Notes: a model not told the origin generated them from the sequence alone. DNA of 64,000 nucleotides from Hydrogenophaga sp. (GCF_030651625.1 NZ_JAUSCF010000031.1:124001-188000), one strand, 5' to 3'. Positions 1 to 9,481 are shown, counted from the first letter of the stretch. Program-made: numbers and translations.

Positions 1-583
1 AGATCAGAATGGGATCGAGCACTGCGCTGATGGCACCAGCCCCCAATGTGACGAACATGGCACGGCGAGCGTCGCCCAGCGAGCGCAGAAGTGCGCCCAG
101 GCACATGCCCAATCCCAATGGAATGGCCGAGGGCAACACGATGCGTGTGAACCGAAGGGCGAGTTGGGCCGTTTCGCCGGTGGCGCCCAGTGCGCCCAGC
201 AAGTACTGGAGGAAAGGGAAGGTGAGCACGACCGCCATGGTCATGAACATCCCCATCAGCAACATGGACGCGCCCGCAAGTTCTTGGGCCTTGTCACGGT
301 CGCCGCGTCCCAGGGCCCGCGAGGTCAATGCGGTGGCCGCAATCGAAAGCCCGATCGCCAGTGAGGTGAGGAAAAACAGCAGCGTACCGGCGTAGCCCAC
401 AGCAGCCGCCAGTTCTTTTTGCCCCAGCAGAGAGATGTAGAACAGGTTCAGCACGTCCACGAAGAAAACCGCCGCCAACCCGATCGAGCCGGTGGCGGTC
501 ATCGTGATGACGTGCCTGAGTGTGGAACCTGTGACGAACTTTCCGGTTGTCTGAGGCTGTGGCGAGTGGGATGCGGTGCTCAT
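1..583 (-). CDS. MATE-family efflux transporter, N-terminal part (runs off the window)
   Basis: Reading leftwards from an ATG at 583, the frame stays open for 194 codons to the window edge. The product starts MSTASHSPQPQ and continues as alternating hydrophobic helices with short polar loops. It contains ALTSRALGRGDRDKAQELAG and GALLRSLGDARRAMFVTLGAG, which resemble the helix-loop segments of MATE (NorM/DinF-type) Na+ or H+ antiporters that export cationic compounds across the inner membrane. The C-terminal half lies outside the window. The family call rests on these segments and the membrane topology; the substrate cannot be inferred. Confidence 0.75.
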   Translation of the reverse strand, partial: MSTASHSPQPQTTGKFVTGSTLRHVITMTATGSIGLAAVFFVDVLNLFYISLLGQKELAAAVGYAGTLLFFLTSLAIGLSIAATALTSRALGRGDRDKAQELAGASMLLMGMFMTMAVVLTFPFLQYLLGALGATGETAQLALRFTRIVLPSAIPLGLGMCLGALLRSLGDARRAMFVTLGAGAISAVLDPILI

Positions 584-662
584 GGGGGCTTGGATGGCCC
601 GCGCACTCTACACCTCAACGGCATGCCGGGTGCGATCCCGGCTATTTCAGAACACCTGCGCC

Positions 663-1106
663 TCAGCGCAGCACGAGCACGGGTGTGTGGGAGTGAGTCA
701 GTACCTGCTGAGTTTCGCTGCCCAGCAGCAGGCGCTTCAACCCACGGCGCCCGTGAGAGGCCATGACGATCAGGTCGCATTTGCTGCGCTTGGCCGTTGA
801 AATGATCGCCTCGGCAATGAGATCGGACTTCACTGTAACGGGCTTGACCTTCACCTCGCGCAGTTGTCCTGCGGACTTCACCGCATTGACAGTCGCCATG
901 GCCTCTTCCTGCCATTGCTTTTCCACACGCGCCACCTCCGCTGCTGCCAGCGCCACGCCGCCTTCAAAGTAGGTTTGAGGGTAACGGGGCACCACCTTCA
1001 ACGCCACCACGTCGGCACCCGTTAGATCGGCCAGGTTGAGTGCGTGCTCCACCGCGCGCTGTGACAGCTTGGATCCGTCGGTTGCGACCAGAATGCGCTT
1101 GTACAT
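663..1106 (-). CDS. Universal stress protein, UspA family
   Basis: 147 aa. It opens with MYKRILVATDGSKLSQRAVEH, the first strand and nucleotide-binding Asp of the Usp fold. It ends with VMASHGRRGLKRLLLGSE and VLTHSHTPVLVLR, the glycine-rich phosphate-binding motif and last strand of ATP-binding Usp proteins. The length is typical of a single-domain Usp. AGGAG lies 7-8 nt before the ATG, which fixes the start; the frame remains open far upstream but that extension is antisense to ccoI. The gene is divergent from ccoI across a region holding an FNR-type palindrome, so oxygen-limited induction is plausible, as known for other Usp genes. Confidence 0.9.
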   Translation of the reverse strand: MYKRILVATDGSKLSQRAVEHALNLADLTGADVVALKVVPRYPQTYFEGGVALAAAEVARVEKQWQEEAMATVNAVKSAGQLREVKVKPVTVKSDLIAEAIISTAKRSKCDLIVMASHGRRGLKRLLLGSETQQVLTHSHTPVLVLR

Positions 1107-1322
1107 GTGTATCTCCTCGATGGTGTTGAAAAGGGTTTGTGCTTGTCGCACCTGCGGGCCGGGTTGTGCACCGTGACGTTTTTGTACGGAACGAAAGGGG
1201 AACTTGCAGTGATTTTCCGGCCGATGTCGCGCACGGTCAACGCAGGCACTTGCCATGAACGAATGGCCTGTGGTCCACTGCTTCTGTGACACCGCACGAT
1301 AACAAGGTTCAACCAGTCGTGG

Positions 1323-1336
1323 TTGACCTAGGTCAA
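1323..1336. promoter_or_regulatory. FNR/ANR-type box between usp and ccoI
   Basis: TTGACCTAGGTCAA is a perfect 14-bp palindrome matching the FNR/ANR form TTGAY-N4-RTCAA. If it acts at -41.5 on the plus strand, transcription would start near 1371, which favours a ccoI start downstream of that point. It could equally serve the divergent usp gene. The rest of the 1107-1457 gap shows no gene. Confidence 0.6.
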
Positions 1337-1457
1337 GCGAGAGGAGCGACCATTGCCTTACGCTCGCAGCATGAACCAGGCCGCCACCTTGCCCCCGGTG
1401 GGGTCTCCGACATCTGCCACATCGCGCGCACCCCAACCAACGGGAATTGAAGAGCGC

Positions 1458-3791
1458 ATGAACGAAAGAGCTGGCTGGTTCGGTGAGCACCAGGGGCCGC
1501 TGACCGTGACCGACGATTTTGCGGTGCTGGACGACCCGGTTGAACAGAAGGAATTCACCGAGTTCACCGATGAAGACGGTCAGGTCAGGGCCAATTCGGT
1601 CCTGATGGTGCAGGGGATGTACTGCGCAGCCTGTGCCGACACGGTCGAGTCTGTGTTGCAGCACATGCCCGGCGTAGAGCGGGCCCATGTGCATGCAGCC
1701 ACACGCCGTCTCAGTTTGAGATGGGACCCAGCCATCACGCAGATGTCCACCCTGGCCCAGTTCGTCGGGAAGACCGGCTACCGGTTGCTCCCATTGCATC
1801 AGGCCTTGTCGATCAGTGAGCGTCTGGCCGAGACCCGGCAGGGACTCTGGCGCTTGTTTGTGGCTGGCTTCTGCATGATGCAGGTCATGATGTATGCGTG
1901 GCCTGCCTATGTGACCGAACCGGGCGAGATTCCTGCCGACATTGAGCAATTGCTGCGCTGGGCGAGCTGGATATTGAGCTTGCCGGTGGTGTTCTTCGCC
2001 AGCGGCCCGTTCTTTCAGGGCGCCTGGCGTGACCTCAAGCTGGGGCGGGTGGGCATGGACACACCGGTGTCGGTCGGCATTCTCGTGACCTTTCTGGTCA
2101 GTTCGGCTGCCACATTTGATCCTGCCGGACCGTGGGGGCAAGAAGTCTGGTTCGACTCATTGACCATGTTCGTGTTCTTCCTTCTCGGAGGCCGCTACCT
2201 GGAGTTCAAGGCGCGTGACCGTACAGCCGGCGCACTCGACAGCCTGATGAACCGATTGCCAGAGGCGTGTGATCGGCAGCGCGCCGACGGCAGTTTTGAA
2301 TCGATTTCGGTGCGCAGGCTGGAACTGGGCAACGTGGTTCGTGTCCAGGCCGGACAGGCATTTCCGGGAGACGGCGAACTTCTGAGCCCTTCTGCTACCG
2401 TGGACGAAGCCTTGCTGACTGGCGAGTCGCATCCAGTGACGCGCTCCACGGGTGAGGCTGTGGTGGCGGGTAGTTTCAATCTGGGCGGGCCAGCGCTGGT
2501 GCGGGTAAACAAACTGGGGCGCGACACCCGTTTCGCCCAGATTGTGACTTTGATGGAGCAAGCCTCGACCGAGAAGCCCAGGCTTGCCATCCTCGCTGAC
2601 CGCATCGCCACGCCCTTTCTGCTGCTGGTGATGCTGTCCGCCTTCTTTGCCGGATGGTACTGGTGGCAGATCGATCACACCAAGGCCTTTGCCGTTGCCG
2701 TTGCCGTTCTGATCGTGACCTGCCCCTGTGCGCTGGCACTGGCCACGCCCGCTGCCATGCTGGCATCTGCGGGCTCGCTGGCCCGGCGTGGCATTCTGGT
2801 GCGGCGATTGCAGGCCTTTGAGGCGTTGGCGGGCATCAATACCGTGCTCTTCGACAAGACCGGTACGCTCACGCATGACCGGCTGGTGTTGCAGGAAGTG
2901 CGAACCCGCACCGGTACGACGCGCGAGGAGGCGTTGCAACTGGCAGCGGGGTTGGCCGAATCTTCGTTGCACCCGGTATCGCGTGCGCTTGCATTGGCGG
3001 CAAAGACCGAATGCGAAACAGACCTGCCCCGGCCGCAGTGGACCTCGATTTCCGAGACTGCCGGGCATGGGATGCAAGGCATCACCGACGATGGATTCGA
3101 AGTGCGCCTGGGATCGTCAGCATTCTGTGGAGTGCAGATTGAACCGGTCAGCGATCAGGAGAGTCCGCGGGCCCACCTCAGCGATCGGACGGGCTGGGTG
3201 GCAACGTTCGAATTGCAGGAAGGGCTGCGTTCCGATGCCCGGTCTGCCGTGCAAGCCTTGCGCGACATGGGAATCGGTACCTGGCTGCTTTCAGGCGACA
3301 AAGAGGGCGCTGCACGCCTGGTGGGGAAGGCGGTCGGTGTGGACCATGTGATTGCGGGTGCATCGCCGGAGCGCAAGCTGGCCGAAGTGATGGAACTGCA
3401 AGCCAGGGGTGTGCGCATTGCCATGGTGGGAGATGGCCTAAATGATGGCCCAGTGCTGGCACGGGCAGATACGTCGTTTGCATTGGGCCATGCCGCCCCT
3501 TTGGCGCAAGCGCAGTCCGACTACGTGATCCAGGGAGGGCAGGTGATGGATGTGGTGCGTACACTCCGGCAGGCCAGATCGACCATGCGCACGGTGCGCC
3601 AGAACCTGATCTGGGCGGGTGCCTACAACGCGATATCGGTTCCCATGGCGCTGGTCGGTTGGATGCCGCCCTGGCTGGCGGGGCTGGGCATGGCTGCAAG
3701 TTCGTTGCTGGTGATTGGCAATGCCTTGCGTCTGGCGCGAAGCACAGGTGCCGGTATTCAACCCGTGCCCGGCATCCCTGAAGCCATCTGA
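1458..3791 (+). CDS. ccoI: CcoI/FixI-type copper-translocating P1B-ATPase
   Basis: Pumps copper across the inner membrane for cbb3 oxidase assembly. From this start it has 777 aa. In order: a heavy-metal domain with GMYCAAC near residue 53, membrane helices, the actuator TGES, the metal-binding CPC in VTCPCALALATP, the phosphorylation motif DKTGT, and the hinge GDGLNDGPVLARAD. The start is ambiguous. TTG at 1353 follows GAGGAG well, and ATGs lie at 1371 and 1458. I chose 1458 because it gives the usual N-terminal length and lies downstream of the start site predicted from the FNR box. ccoS follows 28 nt later, as in other betaproteobacterial cco loci. Confidence 0.9.
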   Translation: MNERAGWFGEHQGPLTVTDDFAVLDDPVEQKEFTEFTDEDGQVRANSVLMVQGMYCAACADTVESVLQHMPGVERAHVHAATRRLSLRWDPAITQMSTLAQFVGKTGYRLLPLHQALSISERLAETRQGLWRLFVAGFCMMQVMMYAWPAYVTEPGEIPADIEQLLRWASWILSLPVVFFASGPFFQGAWRDLKLGRVGMDTPVSVGILVTFLVSSAATFDPAGPWGQEVWFDSLTMFVFFLLGGRYLEFKARDRTAGALDSLMNRLPEACDRQRADGSFESISVRRLELGNVVRVQAGQAFPGDGELLSPSATVDEALLTGESHPVTRSTGEAVVAGSFNLGGPALVRVNKLGRDTRFAQIVTLMEQASTEKPRLAILADRIATPFLLLVMLSAFFAGWYWWQIDHTKAFAVAVAVLIVTCPCALALATPAAMLASAGSLARRGILVRRLQAFEALAGINTVLFDKTGTLTHDRLVLQEVRTRTGTTREEALQLAAGLAESSLHPVSRALALAAKTECETDLPRPQWTSISETAGHGMQGITDDGFEVRLGSSAFCGVQIEPVSDQESPRAHLSDRTGWVATFELQEGLRSDARSAVQALRDMGIGTWLLSGDKEGAARLVGKAVGVDHVIAGASPERKLAEVMELQARGVRIAMVGDGLNDGPVLARADTSFALGHAAPLAQAQSDYVIQGGQVMDVVRTLRQARSTMRTVRQNLIWAGAYNAISVPMALVGWMPPWLAGLGMAASSLLVIGNALRLARSTGAGIQPVPGIPEAI

Positions 3792-3819
3792 TTCTTATCC
3801 GTTCAATGAAAGGTTCATC

Positions 3820-3957
3820 ATGGACATTCTGTATTTGCTGATACCGATATCGGTGCTGCTGGTCTTCGTGATCATCGGCATCTTCTGGTGGGCGCTGCAG
3901 GGCGGGCAGTTTGACAACATCGAACGAGAAGGCGAGCGCATTCTGGGGGGCGATTGA
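3820..3957 (+). CDS. ccoS: CcoS, cbb3 oxidase maturation protein
   Basis: 45 aa. It begins MDILYLLIPISVLLVFVIIG, a single membrane helix, then FWWALQGGQFDN and a charged tail. This is the conserved CcoS pattern of one helix followed by a WA-hydrophobic-x-SGQFDDL-like motif. CcoS is required to load heme and copper cofactors into CcoN. It lies directly after ccoI and before ccoN, and its stop codon is inside the FNR box that precedes ccoN. It is too small to judge by length alone, but motif and position agree. Confidence 0.9.
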   Translation: MDILYLLIPISVLLVFVIIGIFWWALQGGQFDNIEREGERILGGD

Positions 3958-3967
3958 CGTAAGTCAA
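3954..3967 (+). promoter_or_regulatory. FNR/ANR-type box upstream of ccoNOQP
   Basis: TTGACGTAAGTCAA has perfect TTGAC and GTCAA arms around a 4-bp spacer. It overlaps the ccoS stop and ends 59 nt before the ccoN ATG, the expected location for activation at about -41.5. It should make ccoNOQP induction independent of ccoIS. Confidence 0.7.
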
Positions 3968-4026
3968 GTCGGCCCCATGGGTCCGTGAGGACACTTGGCA
4001 AAGTGACACAAATGAGGAGTTCCCGA

Positions 4027-5472
4027 ATGTCCGTGACAACAACGACCAGCCAACCGGCGGTCTACAACGACAGTGTGGTTCGGTGGTTTGCCATCGCGTC
4101 CGTCATCTACGGCGTGGTGGGCATGCTGGTGGGGGTGATCATCGCGGCCCAGTTGACCTGGCCCGAGCTCAACATGGGCATCGAATGGCTGAGCTACGGC
4201 CGTTTGCGCCCGCTTCATACCAACGCGGTGATTTTTGCATTTGGTGGCTGTGTGCTGTTTGCCACCAGCTATTACGTGGTCCAGCGAACCTGCCACACCC
4301 GGTTGTTCATGAACAAGCTGGCCTGGTTCACATTCTGGGGCTACAACCTTGTGCTGGTGCTGGCGGTGATCACGCTGCCCCTGGGAATCACCAGCGGTAA
4401 GGAATATGCCGAGCTGGAGTGGCCCATCGACATCTTGCTGACCGTGGTCTGGGTGGCCTACGCCATCGTGTTCTTCGGCACAGTGGGTATCCGAAAGGTC
4501 CGCCACATCTACGTGGCCAACTGGTTCTTTGGCGCCTACATCATCGCCGTGGCGCTGCTGCACATCGTCAACAGCGCAGCGATTCCGGTCAGCATGACCA
4601 AATCCTATTCGGCCTACGCCGGCGTGCAGGATGCCATGGTGCAGTGGTGGTACGGCCACAATGCCGTGGGCTTCTTCCTTACCGCTGCCTTCCTGGGCAT
4701 GATGTATTACTTCATCCCCAAGCAGGCCGAACGACCGGTGTACTCCTACCGGTTGTCCATCGTGCACTTCTGGGCGCTGATTTTTACCTACATGTGGGCG
4801 GGCCCGCACCACTTGCACTACACCGCTCTGCCGGACTGGACGCAGTCTGTCGGCATGGTGTTCTCGCTCATCCTGCTCGCACCCAGCTGGGGCGGCATGA
4901 TCAACGGCATCATGACCCTCTCGGGTGCCTGGCACAAGCTGCGTGACGATCCCATCCTGCGTTTCCTGATCGTGTCGCTCTCGTTCTACGGCATGTCCAC
5001 GTTCGAGGGTCCGATGATGTCGATCAAGACCGTCAACGCGCTGTCGCATTACACCGACTGGACCGTGGGCCACGTGCACTCCGGCGCCTTGGGCTGGGTG
5101 GGCCTGGTGTCCATGGGATCGCTCTACTACCTGATTCCCCGCCTGTTCGGCCAGAAGAAGATGTATTCGGTGCCCGCCATCGAGCTGCACTTCTGGGTCG
5201 CCACCATCGGCATCGTGCTGTACATCGCAGCGATGTGGATTGCCGGCGTGATGCAGGGCCTCATGTGGCGCTCGGTCAACCCCGACGGCAGCCTGACCTA
5301 CACCTTCGTCGAGTCGGTCAAAGCCACCTTCCCGTTCTATGTGATCCGTCTGCTGGGAGGGGTGCTCTACCTCGGCGGCATGGTGGTCATGCTCTGGAAC
5401 GTGATCATGACGGCGCGTCAGGGTCGCATCGTTGATGTGCCTGTGGCCTCTGTCAACCCCGCACACGCCTGA
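4027..5472 (+). CDS. ccoN: cbb3-type cytochrome c oxidase subunit I
   Basis: Catalytic heme-copper subunit, 481 aa, with 12 or more membrane segments. Visible ligand motifs include [14 protein letters not shown] (low-spin heme), [10 protein letters not shown] and [11 protein letters not shown] (CuB histidines), and HVHSGALGW (high-spin heme side). It reduces O2 to water with high affinity and pumps protons in the inner membrane. The frame opens at a GTG at 3985, but GAGGAG 7 nt before ATG 4027 and the family length favour 4027. It is first in ccoNOQP and 11 nt before ccoO. Confidence 0.97.
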   Translation: MSVTTTTSQPAVYNDSVVRWFAIASVIYGVVGMLVGVIIAAQLTWPELNMGIEWLSYGRLRPLHTNAVIFAFGGCVLFATSYYVVQRTCHTRLFMNKLAWFTFWGYNLVLVLAVITLPLGITSGKEYAELEWPIDILLTVVWVAYAIVFFGTVGIRKVRHIYVANWFFGAYIIAVALLHIVNSAAIPVSMTKSYSAYAGVQDAMVQWWYGHNAVGFFLTAAFLGMMYYFIPKQAERPVYSYRLSIVHFWALIFTYMWAGPHHLHYTALPDWTQSVGMVFSLILLAPSWGGMINGIMTLSGAWHKLRDDPILRFLIVSLSFYGMSTFEGPMMSIKTVNALSHYTDWTVGHVHSGALGWVGLVSMGSLYYLIPRLFGQKKMYSVPAIELHFWVATIGIVLYIAAMWIAGVMQGLMWRSVNPDGSLTYTFVESVKATFPFYVIRLLGGVLYLGGMVVMLWNVIMTARQGRIVDVPVASVNPAHA

Positions 5473-5483
5473 GGAGCAACAAC

Positions 5484-6104
5484 ATGGCCAATAACGAAAA
5501 ACCCACGGGTCACGCGCGGATCGAGACCAACAACTTCCTGATGATCGTGCTGATCACGCTGGTGATCGCCGTCGGCGGCCTGGTGGAAATCGTCCCGCTG
5601 TTCTTCCAGAAATCCACCACCCAGCCGATCGAAGGCCTCAAGCCCTACACGGCATTGCAGATCGCCGGGCGGGACATTTACGTGAAGGAGGGGTGCTACA
5701 ACTGCCACTCCCAGATGATCCGGCCGTTCCAGGCTGAAACCCTGCGGTACGGTCCCTATTCGGTAGCGGGCGAGTTCGTGTACGACCGTCCGTTCCAGTG
5801 GGGCTCCAAGCGCACGGGACCGGATTTGCACCGGGTAGGGGGTCGCTACAGCGACGAATGGCACCGCATTCACCTGGTCAATCCGCGCGACCTGGTGCCA
5901 GAGTCCAACATGCCTGCCTACCCCTGGCTTGAAAGGAAGTACGTGGACGAGACAGGCCTGCCCAAGCGCATGCAGGTGCTGCGAACACTGGGTGCGCCTT
6001 ATTCCGATGAAGAAATCGCGTCCTCCATCGAAGATGTCAAGGGCAAGACCGAAATGGAAGCCCTCATCGCCTACCTGCAGGTGCTCGGCACTGCGCGCAA
6101 GTAA
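5484..6104 (+). CDS. ccoO: cbb3 oxidase subunit II, membrane-anchored monoheme cytochrome c
   Basis: 206 aa. It has one N-terminal membrane helix (residues about 15-38) and a periplasmic domain with a single heme c site, [14 protein letters not shown], followed by the conserved [15 protein letters not shown] and [16 protein letters not shown] segments. It passes electrons from CcoP to CcoN. A GAGGAG-like ribosome site lies just before the ATG. It sits between ccoN and ccoQ. Confidence 0.97.
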   Translation: MANNEKPTGHARIETNNFLMIVLITLVIAVGGLVEIVPLFFQKSTTQPIEGLKPYTALQIAGRDIYVKEGCYNCHSQMIRPFQAETLRYGPYSVAGEFVYDRPFQWGSKRTGPDLHRVGGRYSDEWHRIHLVNPRDLVPESNMPAYPWLERKYVDETGLPKRMQVLRTLGAPYSDEEIASSIEDVKGKTEMEALIAYLQVLGTARK

Positions 6105-6119
6105 AACAAGGAGATCGAC

Positions 6120-6257
6120 GTGGAAATCAACGACCTGCGCAGCATCGTTACCGTCGTCAGCCTCATCACGTTTGTAGGCATCGTGGTCTGGGCCTGGTCC
6201 AAGCGGAACAAGGCTGATTTCGATGAAGCGGCCCGTTTGCCGTTCAACGAAGACTGA
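6120..6257 (+). CDS. ccoQ: CcoQ, small cbb3 oxidase subunit
   Basis: 45 aa, starting at a GTG preceded by AAGGAG with about 7 nt spacing. The sequence is VEINDLRSIVTVVSLITFVG, then IVVWAWSKRNKADFDEAARL and a short acidic tail: one membrane helix followed by the W-W-x-S-K/R-N-K-x-x-F-D-E-A-A signature of FixQ/CcoQ. It stabilises the CcoNO-CcoP interaction. It sits between ccoO and ccoP, as in most betaproteobacteria. Confidence 0.92.
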   Translation: MEINDLRSIVTVVSLITFVGIVVWAWSKRNKADFDEAARLPFNED

Positions 6258-6284
6258 TCCTCGGAATCAAAAAAGAGAAACATC

Positions 6285-7193
6285 ATGAGCGACTTCACAA
6301 GCGATTTCTGGCACTACTACGTGGCCGGTCTGACTCTGGTCAGCATCCTTGCCTGCCTGGTGCTGCTGTGGATCAGCGGCACCACCAAGGCGGCCACCCA
6401 CGCCGACAACACCACTGGCCATGTGTGGGACGGTGATCTCCAGGAAATGAACAATCCGCTGCCCAAGTGGTGGGTCTATCTGTTTGTCATCACGGTGGTG
6501 TTTTCGCTGGCGTATGGCGTGCTCTACCCCATGTTTGGCAAGTACCAGGGCGCATTGGGCTGGTCTTCCGCCGGCCAACACACCGCAGAAGTGGAGAAGA
6601 TGCAGCAAGACATCGCTCCCATCTACGCCAGGTTCAACGACATGAAGCCCGAAGATCTGGCAGGCGATGCACAGGCCATGGCCATTGGCGAGCGCCTGTT
6701 CATGAACAATTGCGCTCAATGCCACGGATCTGATGCCAGGGGTGCGCGCAGTTTTCCCAACCTGACGGATGGCGACTGGCAGTGGGGTGGCGACCCGCAA
6801 GCCATCAAGACCACCATCACGGAAGGCCGCGTGGGTGTGATGCCGCCCATGGGCGCGGCGGTCGGTAGTGCCGAAGATGTCCGCAACCTTGCGCACTATG
6901 TGCTGAGCCTGTCGGGAAGCCCGAGCGACTCGATTCGCGCGGCGCTGGGGAAAGACAAGTTTGGTGCTTGCGCAGCCTGTCACGGCATGGATGGCAAGGG
7001 CAACACGGCGCTCGGCGCGCCGAACCTCACCGATGGCATCTGGTTGCATGGCTGGGGCGAAGAGGCCGTGGTCCGTGCGATCAACAACGGATTTACGAAT
7101 CAGATGCCTGCCCAGAATGTGCTGTTGAACGAGGCTCAGATTCACGTGCTGACCGGATACGTTTGGGGCCTGTCAAACAGACCCGCCAACTGA
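6285..7193 (+). CDS. ccoP: cbb3 oxidase subunit III, diheme cytochrome c
   Basis: 302 aa. An N-terminal domain has two hydrophobic segments (about 8-31 and 61-80) around DNTTGHVWDGDLQEMNNPLPKWW, summarised here as the CcoP N-terminal signature with a D-G-I/L-x-E-x-N/D-N-P-L-P-x-W-W core. Two class I heme c domains follow, with CAQCH and CAACH sites. It receives electrons from soluble c-type cytochromes and passes them to CcoO. It is the last gene of ccoNOQP and is followed by a strong terminator. Confidence 0.97.
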   Translation: MSDFTSDFWHYYVAGLTLVSILACLVLLWISGTTKAATHADNTTGHVWDGDLQEMNNPLPKWWVYLFVITVVFSLAYGVLYPMFGKYQGALGWSSAGQHTAEVEKMQQDIAPIYARFNDMKPEDLAGDAQAMAIGERLFMNNCAQCHGSDARGARSFPNLTDGDWQWGGDPQAIKTTITEGRVGVMPPMGAAVGSAEDVRNLAHYVLSLSGSPSDSIRAALGKDKFGACAACHGMDGKGNTALGAPNLTDGIWLHGWGEEAVVRAINNGFTNQMPAQNVLLNEAQIHVLTGYVWGLSNRPAN

Positions 7194-7209
7194 AGCCGCT
7201 TTTCATGAC

Positions 7210-7242
7210 TTTGGCGACCTGACGGTCGCCAAAGGTTTTTTT
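7210..7242 (+). terminator. Rho-independent terminator after ccoP
   Basis: A 10-bp stem TTTGGCGACC / GGTCGCCAAA with a TGAC loop is followed by GG and seven T. It ends the ccoNOQP transcript 17 nt after the ccoP stop. Confidence 0.85.
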
Positions 7243-7281
7243 CATTTCCCAGGTCCATCAGTCTCCCCATTTGGGACCCCC

Positions 7282-8751
7282 GTGAGCTCAACCACACCAG
7301 ACCCGAACCGCATCATTCCCATTGTCCCAGCCGATCCAAATTCCGGGCCGGCCGCAGGCGAGGGGGAAGACGCGGAAATGGTGTCGCTATATGCCTCGCG
7401 GCAGAAAATCTACCCACGATCGGTGGCAGGTGTCTTTTCGTCGTGGCGCTGGGTGACGGTATGGATCACGCAGATCGTGTTCTACGGTCTGCCCTGGCTG
7501 GAGTGGAATGCGCGGCAAGCCGTGCTCTTTGATCTGGAGGCGCGGCGTTTCTACATCTTCGGGCTGGTGCTCTACCCGCAGGACTTCATCTACCTCACAG
7601 GTTTGTTGGTCATCTCGGCACTGTCGCTGTTCCTGTTCACTGCCGTGGCGGGTCGCTTGTGGTGTGGATTTGCCTGCCCTCAGACGGTTTACACAGAGAT
7701 TTTTCTCTGGATTGAAAAGAAAGTTGAAGGCGACCGATCGGCGCGCATGCGGCTGGACCAAGCGGCGTTCTCGGTCCAGAAGCTCAGCAAGAAGTGGCTC
7801 AAGCACGCATTGTGGATCGCCTTTTCGCTCTGGACCGGGTTCACTTTCGTGGGCTATTTCACCCCGATTCGGGAACTCGCCATGCTGTCACTGGCGGCGT
7901 CGCTGGGTCCCTGGCAAACCTTCTGGGTGTTTTTCTACGGATTTGCCACCTACGGCAATGCCGGTTTCATGCGCGAGCAGGTGTGCAAGTACATGTGCCC
8001 TTACGCGCGCTTCCAGAGTGCGATGTTCGATCGCGACACCATGATCGTCACCTACGACGAAAAACGGGGAGAACCTCGCGGTGCCCGATCGAAAAAGGCC
8101 GATCCCAAGGCGCTTGGCCTGGGTGCCTGCGTCGACTGCACGCTGTGCGTTCAGGTCTGCCCCACGGGCATCGACATTCGCAAGGGCTTGCAATACGAAT
8201 GCATAGGGTGTGCCGCGTGTGTGGACGTGTGCGACACCGTGATGGACAAGGTCGGCTACCCCAGAGGTCTCATCAAGTTCTCCACCCAGAATGGCATCGC
8301 GCAGGGCTGGACCAGCCGGCAGATGATTCGCAGAGCGCTGCGACCCAGGGTTCTGATCTACACCGCCATTCTGCTCGCAATCACTTTGTCGGTCGGTGTC
8401 AGCCTGTTCATGCGCACGCCCCTCAAGGTGGACGTGATCCGCGATCGTGGTGCGCTCGCACGGATGGTCGAGCAAGGCCGGATTGAAAACGTGTTCCGGC
8501 TGCAGATCATGAATGCCACAGAGTCCCCCCAGCGCTACGTGATCTCGGTCACAGGATTGCCTGGCATTGAGATCGCTTCCGACACGGAGGTTGAAGTGCT
8601 GCCCACCGAGGCCCGGTCGGCGGCGGTCCGGGTGCAGATTCCACCTGGTGCTGCCACCACCGGTTCCCACACGATTCATTTCGATATCCGTTCTACTGGT
8701 GACAATGTGTATCAGGTATCCGAAAAGGCAGCCTTTCTGGTGCCGCGCTGA
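7282..8751 (+). CDS. ccoG: CcoG/RdxA, cbb3 oxidase accessory polyferredoxin
   Basis: 489 aa from a GTG start. Membrane helices include a CGFACPQTVYTEIF segment after the third helix. Two ferredoxin-like cluster motifs then follow, CVDCTLCVQVCP and CIGCAACVDVCD, each the CxxCxxCxxxC form for a 4Fe-4S cluster. The C-terminal half is a periplasmic immunoglobulin-like domain after another helix near 355. CcoG reduces Cu(II) to Cu(I) for cbb3 assembly. No clear ribosome site precedes the GTG (CCCCC), so the exact start is slightly uncertain. Confidence 0.94.
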   Translation: MSSTTPDPNRIIPIVPADPNSGPAAGEGEDAEMVSLYASRQKIYPRSVAGVFSSWRWVTVWITQIVFYGLPWLEWNARQAVLFDLEARRFYIFGLVLYPQDFIYLTGLLVISALSLFLFTAVAGRLWCGFACPQTVYTEIFLWIEKKVEGDRSARMRLDQAAFSVQKLSKKWLKHALWIAFSLWTGFTFVGYFTPIRELAMLSLAASLGPWQTFWVFFYGFATYGNAGFMREQVCKYMCPYARFQSAMFDRDTMIVTYDEKRGEPRGARSKKADPKALGLGACVDCTLCVQVCPTGIDIRKGLQYECIGCAACVDVCDTVMDKVGYPRGLIKFSTQNGIAQGWTSRQMIRRALRPRVLIYTAILLAITLSVGVSLFMRTPLKVDVIRDRGALARMVEQGRIENVFRLQIMNATESPQRYVISVTGLPGIEIASDTEVEVLPTEARSAAVRVQIPPGAATTGSHTIHFDIRSTGDNVYQVSEKAAFLVPR

Positions 8752-8794
8752 CCTTCACTGATCGCACAATGCCATTTCAATTCTGGAGACACAC

Positions 8795-9091
8795 ATGAGC
8801 GACACTTCCCTGCTGCCATCGCCCCGAAAGACAGACATCCCGTGGTGGAAAATTCCACAGGTTTTGCTCATTCCGGCCCTCCTGCTGAGTGGCGTGGTCG
8901 CCACCAGTACCATGGTCGTCATCTCTGCCATGGACCAGGATCCGGTGCTGGACAAAGAGGTGTACGAGCGGGAACGGCGTGCCGCACTTGCTCTTGAGGG
9001 GCAGGCGAAAATTGATGCCTTGATGGCCGTACAGCCCGCCCATCAGGGCAGAAATCATGCCGCTTCACCCATCGTGCCCACTGACGAATGA
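8795..9091 (+). CDS. Short CcoH/FixH-like membrane protein
   Basis: 98 aa with one strong membrane helix (residues about 20-43) preceded by PWWKIPQ and followed by DQDPVLDKEVYERE. This matches the N-terminal end of CcoH (a Trp-rich start, one helix, then DPVV-x-x-D-Y-Y). CcoH proteins are usually longer and carry a periplasmic domain that is absent here. Its position right after ccoG is the classical ccoH place. GGAGA precedes the ATG. I infer an assembly or stability role for cbb3 oxidase; a non-homologous small membrane protein in the same slot remains possible. Confidence 0.6.
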   Translation: MSDTSLLPSPRKTDIPWWKIPQVLLIPALLLSGVVATSTMVVISAMDQDPVLDKEVYERERRAALALEGQAKIDALMAVQPAHQGRNHAASPIVPTDE

Positions 9092-9161
9092 GCGCGCGCA
9101 GACCGATCGCACCTAGCGGGGCCGTTCTGCGTCATCAACAAAGCAGTCAAGGAGAGACCCC

Positions 9162-9452
9162 ATGTGGGCACAGCGTTTGATGTGGATAGCCTGGCCCGCC
9201 TTTCTGGTAGCCGCTGTGCTGGAGATGGTGGTGTTTGCCCTTGTGGACCCCAGCGATCTGCACTGGTTTGGCGCACCACTGCCGTTTTCCCGTGAAGCCG
9301 TCTACACCATGGCGTTTTTCGTGTTTTGGGCTGCCGCCATGGTTTCCAGCGCCTTGACGACCTTGCTCGCCATGTCTCCTTTCGAAGTCAATCGGTGCCC
9401 GACCCCTGAACACCAGCGCCCCAAAGACTGCGCTCGCGAGGGCAACTGCTGA
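9162..9452 (+). CDS. Small membrane protein of unknown function in the cco locus
   Basis: 96 aa with two predicted helices (about 7-30 and 47-70) joined by a loop with DLHWFGAPLPFSRE, then a short cysteine-containing tail ending REGNC. AAGGAG precedes the ATG by 7-8 nt. It lies between the ccoH-like gene and fnr, ahead of a terminator, so it is probably co-transcribed with ccoG and the ccoH-like gene. I recognise no characterised family; a role in oxidase biogenesis is only a guess from position. Confidence 0.75.
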   Translation: MWAQRLMWIAWPAFLVAAVLEMVVFALVDPSDLHWFGAPLPFSREAVYTMAFFVFWAAAMVSSALTTLLAMSPFEVNRCPTPEHQRPKDCAREGNC

Positions 9453-9481
9453 GCGCAGGCCAGGTCGGCAAACGACACAAA

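Noticed and set aside
1107..2141. Long N-terminal extension of the universal stress protein
   Set aside because: It overlaps ccoI on the other strand and lacks protein-like composition; the AGGAG before ATG 1106 fixes the start.
3964..5466. 500-codon open frame antisense to ccoN
   Set aside because: It is rich in His, Asp, Gly and Arg with no domain sense and mirrors the codon bias of ccoN.
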